In this document: positions 12,312 to 16,228 of the stretch, one piece after another
Layout: every line of letters starts with the position of its first letter
Position numbering within the stretch: position 1 is the stretch's first letter
Assembly (NCBI GenBank): GCA_964597685.1
Contig: CAZQZC010000056.1
Coordinates: 1-16,228, forward strand
Reading direction: 5' to 3'
Source: JBCBTJ01 sp964597685
GTDB taxonomy: Bacteria > Pseudomonadota > Alphaproteobacteria > Caulobacterales > Hyphomonadaceae
DNA length: 16,228 nt
Notes under the pieces: generated by a model
Told to the model about the DNA's origin: nothing
Databases searched by the model: none
What the model saw: only the letters and a program-made list of their open reading frames with translations
Made by a program: the position numbers and the translations under genes

Positions 12312-14234
12312 ATGGCGAAACGAGAAAACGGGTCGGGCGCAAGCCAGTCCGGTGAAACCGTGCAATCCGCACTTGATGGCGCACGCTCCGTCGGCGGGTG
12401 GATGCCTTGGGTCGGAACGGCGACGGCCGTGGCTTGGTGGGGCGCGGCGACGGGAACGGCGATCGCAGCGATCGGCCCCGCAGGCTTGGCTGATTTGCAG
12501 CCGATGCTGCTGTTCGGAGGCGTCTTGGGCGCATTCGTTCCAGGGCTCTTGATGATCACCGCAGGCTACATGGCCCGCGAGAGCAGGCGTTCTGCCGCGA
12601 CCAACGCCATCGTCATGGAGGCCGCCGTCAGGCTGCTTGAACCGGCGCGGGAAACAAGCCGCGAGGCCAGTGTTTTCGCTGACGCCATGTCGCGCAGCGT
12701 CCAAGATGTGGATCGGGCGATGAACGGCGCGCTTGAGGGCTTGCAGAAGATGGGCGCCGACCTCGGCGACGAACGGCTCAGGCTCGAATCCGTTGCATAC
12801 ACATGCGCCGACAACAGCCGCGATCTGGCGGAGCGCCTTGGCGACGAACGCCGCAGCCTGGAAGCGCTCGCGCGTGAACTGCGCGTCCAAACCGAAGAGA
12901 TGAGCCAAGCGATCCCGCGCCAGGCCGAAGCCATGGTTGAGGCCGCATCCAAGGCGAGCGCCGAAGTCGCCGCCGCCGACGACGCGCTGGACGCGCGTCT
13001 GAAATCGCTTGAAGCGTCGACGATTTCGGCGACCGCGAAGATTACCGAGCTCGACCAATTCGCCGAGGACGCCATCAAACGGTCCCAGGATTTGAGCTTC
13101 GCAATCGCGCGGCTTGAAGAAAAACTCGACCAATCGACGAAGACCGTGGATACGGCCGTCAAAGCCAGCGAGATGGCGGTCTCGGCGGCCGGGACGGCCG
13201 GAGACAAGCTCAAGGACGCTGTATCGGCCGCACTCGACACGGCTCGCATCGCGAACAAGGAAATTACGGAATCGACGCGGAAGGCGTCGTCGGAAGCTGC
13301 GGACGCCTTGGTCAACCTACATCATTCGAGCGTTCAGAGCGCCGCGGCGGTGAAAGCGGCGGGCGACGCCGCGCGGACCGAGAACGATCTTGTCGAGCGC
13401 CAACTCGAGCGTATGGCGGCGGCGTTCTCACGCTTGTCGCGCGAGGCGCGGGCGAATGGCGAGGCTCCCTCCGAAGAGCCCGCCACACCGTCGGCCGCCA
13501 CCGCCGAAACGGCCCCGGCTCCGAGTGTTGTCAAACCAGATTCGATTTCAGACGATGATTTGTTCGAACCGTCCGACGACGACATCTTCGAGGACGACGA
13601 CGTCGCGATCGGCGTGAACGGAACCAATGATCACGGACCCGAGGCAGCGCCGGCATTGAGGCCGCGCGCCGAACCGTTGGCGCCCGTGACGATCAGCGGG
13701 CCGCAATCGGAAATTGCATTCCCTCGCGAGGCGCTGCGAAAAGCCCCCAATGGCCTTTGGGGTTCGGACTCAGGTCTCGCGCCGAAATCCGAAGCACGAG
13801 AGGCCCCCGTTAATGGCGTATCTGGAAGTTCCGCCGCCTGGCGTGAAATCTTGGCCGACATCGACAAAAGCGACACCGAAGCTCAATCGGGCCCGGCACG
13901 CGAAACCACGGCTGAGACGCTGATCTCACGGCTACAGGCGTCAGGCATCAAGCTGCCAGACGCCTTTCGCGGCCGCGACAAGAAGAAAATCGCCGAAGCT
14001 GCGAAAAAGGGCGAATTGGAGCGCCGCATTACGACGCGCAATGTCGCGAAACGGGAAGTGGAGCGGGTGTCGATCCGATTGGAAAAGGACACGCAGCTTC
14101 GAGAACTGGCCCAGGACTTCGTATCCATGGAGGCCGCCGACGCCCTGCGCGCACTTGAACAGACCCAGCGATCCGGCCGCGCCGCGTCGCCGCGACTGTC
14201 GGCTTATCTGTTGATCGACGCGGCCTTGGGCTGA
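12312..14234 (+). CDS. Membrane-anchored long coiled-coil protein
   Basis: The 640-residue protein has two membrane helices near the N-terminus (about 31-54 and 64-86). A long Ala/Glu/Arg-rich coiled-coil region (about 95-380) with repeated SxxxxxAxxxAxxA heptads follows. Next is a Pro/Ala-rich linker with an acidic cluster of two related units, DDDLFEP and DDDIFED (414-430), and then a separate C-terminal domain (about 505-640). That domain begins AAWREILADIDKSD, continues LISRLQASGIKLPDAFRGRDKKKI and ends SPRLSAYLLIDAALG. Both ends of the coiled coil are presumably cytosolic. The topology is like the polar marker TipN of Caulobacter (two N-terminal helices, long coiled coil), but I cannot claim homology. 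The ATG at 12312 has GGGAG 9 nt upstream. The stop lies 6 bp from the convergent ALDH gene. Confidence 0.85.
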   Translation: MAKRENGSGASQSGETVQSALDGARSVGGWMPWVGTATAVAWWGAATGTAIAAIGPAGLADLQPMLLFGGVLGAFVPGLLMITAGYMARESRRSAATNAIVMEAAVRLLEPARETSREASVFADAMSRSVQDVDRAMNGALEGLQKMGADLGDERLRLESVAYTCADNSRDLAERLGDERRSLEALARELRVQTEEMSQAIPRQAEAMVEAASKASAEVAAADDALDARLKSLEASTISATAKITELDQFAEDAIKRSQDLSFAIARLEEKLDQSTKTVDTAVKASEMAVSAAGTAGDKLKDAVSAALDTARIANKEITESTRKASSEAADALVNLHHSSVQSAAAVKAAGDAARTENDLVERQLERMAAAFSRLSREARANGEAPSEEPATPSAATAETAPAPSVVKPDSISDDDLFEPSDDDIFEDDDVAIGVNGTNDHGPEAAPALRPRAEPLAPVTISGPQSEIAFPREALRKAPNGLWGSDSGLAPKSEAREAPVNGVSGSSAAWREILADIDKSDTEAQSGPARETTAETLISRLQASGIKLPDAFRGRDKKKIAEAAKKGELERRITTRNVAKREVERVSIRLEKDTQLRELAQDFVSMEAADALRALEQTQRSGRAASPRLSAYLLIDAALG

Positions 14235-14240
14235 CCCGCG

Positions 14241-15737
14241 CTAAAGTTCAAAACGGACGCCCTGGGCCAGCGGTAGATCGGACGAATAATTCACGGTGTT
14301 GGTGGCGCGGCGCATATAGGCTTTCCAGGCGTCGGAACCGCTTTCGCGTCCGCCGCCAGTCTCTTTCTCGCCCCCGAAGGCGCCGCCGATCTCCGCCCCG
14401 GACGTGCCGATATTGACGTTGGCGATGCCGCAATCGCTGCCGCTCGCCGAGAGAAAACACTCCGCCTCGCGCAGGTCGGTGGTGAAAATCGAAGACGACA
14501 ATCCTTGGGACGCCGCATTCTGATACGCGATCGCCTCGTCGAGCGTCTCATAGCGCAGGACGTAGAGGATTGGTGCGAACGTCTCCTCAAGCATGGGGCC
14601 GCGCTGTTCAGGCATCTCGACGAGCGCCGGACGGACATAAACGCCCGGCCGGTCGAGCCGCTCCCCGCCGTGAACCTCTCCGCCGGCGGCGCGCGCTTGC
14701 TCTAGCGCCGCCGCCATGCCCGTGGCGGCTGCTTCGTCGATCAAAGGGCCAACCAGCGTGTCCGAATCGCGCGGGTCGCCGATCGGCGCCGACGCGAACG
14801 CCGCCGCCAGGCGTGGGATGAGCGCGTCATAGACCGAGGCATGAACAAAAAGCCGGCGGAGCGTTGTACACCTTTGCCCGGCCGTGCCGATTGCGCTGAA
14901 GGCCGCCGCACGGAGCGCGAGGTCGAGATCCGCCGACGGCGCGACGATACCGGCGTTGTTGCCGCCAAGCTCCAGGATCGTACGGGCGAACCGACGCGCG
15001 GCCCGTTCGCCGACCTTGCGGCCCATGGCTGTCGAGCCGGTCGCGGAAATTAGAGGAACCGATGGATGGTCGACGAGGGCGGCGCCAATCTCCGCACCCC
15101 CGATCAGAACTTGGCTCAAGCCCTCGGGCGCTGCGCCGAAGCGCCGGGCCGCCTCCTCCACGCAAGCCTGGACCGCAAGGGCGGTTAGCGGCGCCTTTTC
15201 GGACGGCTTCCAGATTACGGGATCACCGCAGACGAAGGCGAGCGCGGCGTTCCACGACCACACAGCCACTGGAAAGTTGAATGCCGAGATGACGCCGACG
15301 GGCCCCAGCGGATGCCAGGTCTCGCGCATGTGGTGGCCGGGCCGTTCGGATGCGATGGTGAGGCCGTGGAGCTGGCGCGATAGACCGACGGCGAAGTCGC
15401 AAATGTCGATCATCTCCTGGACCTCGCCGAGCCCTTCGCTGAGCGTCTTGCCGCAATCGAGCGTCACCAGGAGACCAAGATCCGCCTTCCGTTCGCGCAG
15501 CACCTCGCCGAGACGGCGGACGAATTCCCCCCGCTTTGGGGCCGGCGTTTCACGCCAGAGGCGGAACGCCGCTTGCGCGCGGGATGCCGCGGCGTCGACG
15601 TCGGCAGGGTTTGCGGCCCGGATGCGCGCGACCTCGGAGCCGTCGACCGGCGTGAAAGCGGGGAAATCGCCCTCAAGCGACTGTCCGAACTCGGAAAATA
15701 GGCGGTCAACGGCCGCGACCGGCGTCTCCAAACTCAC
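14241..15737 (-). CDS. amaB: ALDH7-type aldehyde dehydrogenase (alpha-aminoadipate semialdehyde / P6C dehydrogenase)
   Basis: The 498-residue NAD-dependent enzyme belongs to the antiquitin (ALDH7) branch, which oxidises alpha-aminoadipic semialdehyde (in equilibrium with piperideine-6-carboxylate) in lysine and pipecolate breakdown. Visible motifs are ISAFNFPVAVWSWN with Asn154, GDPVIWKPSEKAPLTA, ATGSTAMGRKV, ELGGNNAGIV with Glu256, and GTAGQRCTTLRRLF with nucleophile Cys290. The C-terminus runs GGEKETGGGRESGSDAWKAYMRR, then TNTVNYSSDLPLAQGVRFEL, diagnostic of ALDH7. The start is a GTG at 15737 overlapping the upstream stop (GTGA), with GAGGAG 5-6 nt upstream. Length is normal. The symbol amaB is used by analogy with Pseudomonas; other ALDH7 substrates are possible. 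Confidence 0.9.
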   Translation of the reverse strand: MSLETPVAAVDRLFSEFGQSLEGDFPAFTPVDGSEVARIRAANPADVDAAASRAQAAFRLWRETPAPKRGEFVRRLGEVLRERKADLGLLVTLDCGKTLSEGLGEVQEMIDICDFAVGLSRQLHGLTIASERPGHHMRETWHPLGPVGVISAFNFPVAVWSWNAALAFVCGDPVIWKPSEKAPLTALAVQACVEEAARRFGAAPEGLSQVLIGGAEIGAALVDHPSVPLISATGSTAMGRKVGERAARRFARTILELGGNNAGIVAPSADLDLALRAAAFSAIGTAGQRCTTLRRLFVHASVYDALIPRLAAAFASAPIGDPRDSDTLVGPLIDEAAATGMAAALEQARAAGGEVHGGERLDRPGVYVRPALVEMPEQRGPMLEETFAPILYVLRYETLDEAIAYQNAASQGLSSSIFTTDLREAECFLSASGSDCGIANVNIGTSGAEIGGAFGGEKETGGGRESGSDAWKAYMRRATNTVNYSSDLPLAQGVRFEL

Positions 15738-16228
15738 GCCGTCTCCTCGAACAGCTCCCGCCCGATCAGGAAGCGGCGTATCTCGCTTGTGCCAGCGCCG
15801 ATCTCGTAGAGCTTGGCGTCGCGCAGGAGCCGGCCCGTCGAGTATTCGTTAATATAGCCGTTGCCCCCCAGGATCTGGATCGCATCCAGGGCGAGCTTGG
15901 TGGCGAGTTCGGCGGAATAGAGGATCGCGCCGGCGGCATCCTTGCGGGTCGTCTCGCCCCGGTCGCAGGACTTGGCGACAGTGTAAACGTAAGCCTTCGC
16001 CGCGTTCATCTGAACATACATGTCGGCGACCTTGCCTTGGATGAGCTGGAACTCGCCGATCGATTTTCCAAATTGTTTGCGGTCGTGGATGTATGGCACG
16101 ACCACGTCCATGCAGGCCTGCATGATCCCTGTCGGCCCCGCCGCCAGATCGGCGCGCTCATAGTCGAGGCCCGACATAAGGACTTCGACCCCGCCATAGA
16201 GCGGGCCCATGACGTTTTCTTCGGGCAC
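15734..16228 (-). CDS. ivd: Isovaleryl-CoA dehydrogenase, C-terminal part (cut by window edge)
   Basis: These 164 residues are the C-terminal half of an acyl-CoA dehydrogenase; the gene continues past the right edge, and the first codon seen (GTG) is most likely an internal Val in VPEENVMG. GVEVLMSGLDYERADLAAGP carries the Glu (residue 24 here) that serves as catalytic base in isovaleryl-CoA dehydrogenases, which lie on helix G rather than at the usual C-terminal site. VVPYIHDRKQFGKSIGEFQLIQGK, QILGGNGYINEY and LYEIGAGTSEIRRFLIGRELF fit the IVD group. The enzyme oxidises isovaleryl-CoA in leucine breakdown, passing electrons to ETF. Its stop overlaps the ALDH start by 4 bp (GTGA). Confidence 0.9.
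   Translation of the reverse strand: MPEENVMGPLYGGVEVLMSGLDYERADLAAGPTGIMQACMDVVVPYIHDRKQFGKSIGEFQLIQGKVADMYVQMNAAKAYVYTVAKSCDRGETTRKDAAGAILYSAELATKLALDAIQILGGNGYINEYSTGRLLRDAKLYEIGAGTSEIRRFLIGRELFEETA

Overview
The window is a compact, GC-rich, fully bacterial stretch with almost no non-coding space. The gene families and their order point to an alphaproteobacterium. The strongest sign is the set cysG-DUF2849-(...)-cysI-DUF934-cysH divergent from a LysR gene and a ferredoxin-NADP reductase. The EVE-domain protein, GcvA-like LysR regulator, single-domain Hpt protein and short AroQ chorismate mutase fit as well. A Caulobacterales/Maricaulales-type relative is plausible, but the sequence alone does not fix the genus. 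No rRNA, tRNA, CRISPR array, insertion sequence or phage gene was found.

Layout. (1) Positions 1-999, plus strand: a repeat- and hairpin-containing leader, a recognisable promoter, then two small genes, one unknown and one LRAT/NlpC-P60-like. (2) 1004-3422, minus strand: an RluE-type pseudouridine synthase, an EVE-domain protein, a METTL7-like methyltransferase and a two-helix membrane protein. (3) 3579-9272, minus strand: a seven-gene sulfur-assimilation operon, transcribed cysG, DUF2849, GST, DUF1348, cysI, DUF934, cysH, with most genes overlapping or abutting. (4) 9374-11239, plus strand: the divergent LysR regulator and fpr. (5) 11323-12251: a chorismate mutase whose 3' end overlaps a convergent Hpt gene by 55 bp, then a possible 46-residue membrane peptide. 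(6) 12312-14234, plus strand: a large membrane-anchored coiled-coil protein. (7) 14241-16228, minus strand: the 3' end of an isovaleryl-CoA dehydrogenase gene overlapping an ALDH7-type (alpha-aminoadipate semialdehyde) dehydrogenase.

How the genes work together. CysG makes siroheme for the CysI hemoprotein. CysH, which carries the cysteine pairs of the iron-sulfur type, supplies sulfite. Fpr can feed electrons through ferredoxin to CysI, since no CysJ flavoprotein is present here. The LysR protein is the obvious candidate regulator, acting in the 101-bp divergent region. The unusual point is that a glutathione S-transferase and a DUF1348 (NTF2-like) gene sit inside this operon by translationally coupled junctions. 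The convergent Hpt gene and the membrane coiled-coil gene may belong to polar or cell-cycle signalling, but this is inference. The right end is amino-acid catabolism (leucine and lysine branches). I see no defence system, toxin-antitoxin pair or other clearly new multi-gene machine. The best leads are the modified cys operon, the LRAT-like pair with its repetitive leader, and the Hpt/coiled-coil neighbourhood.
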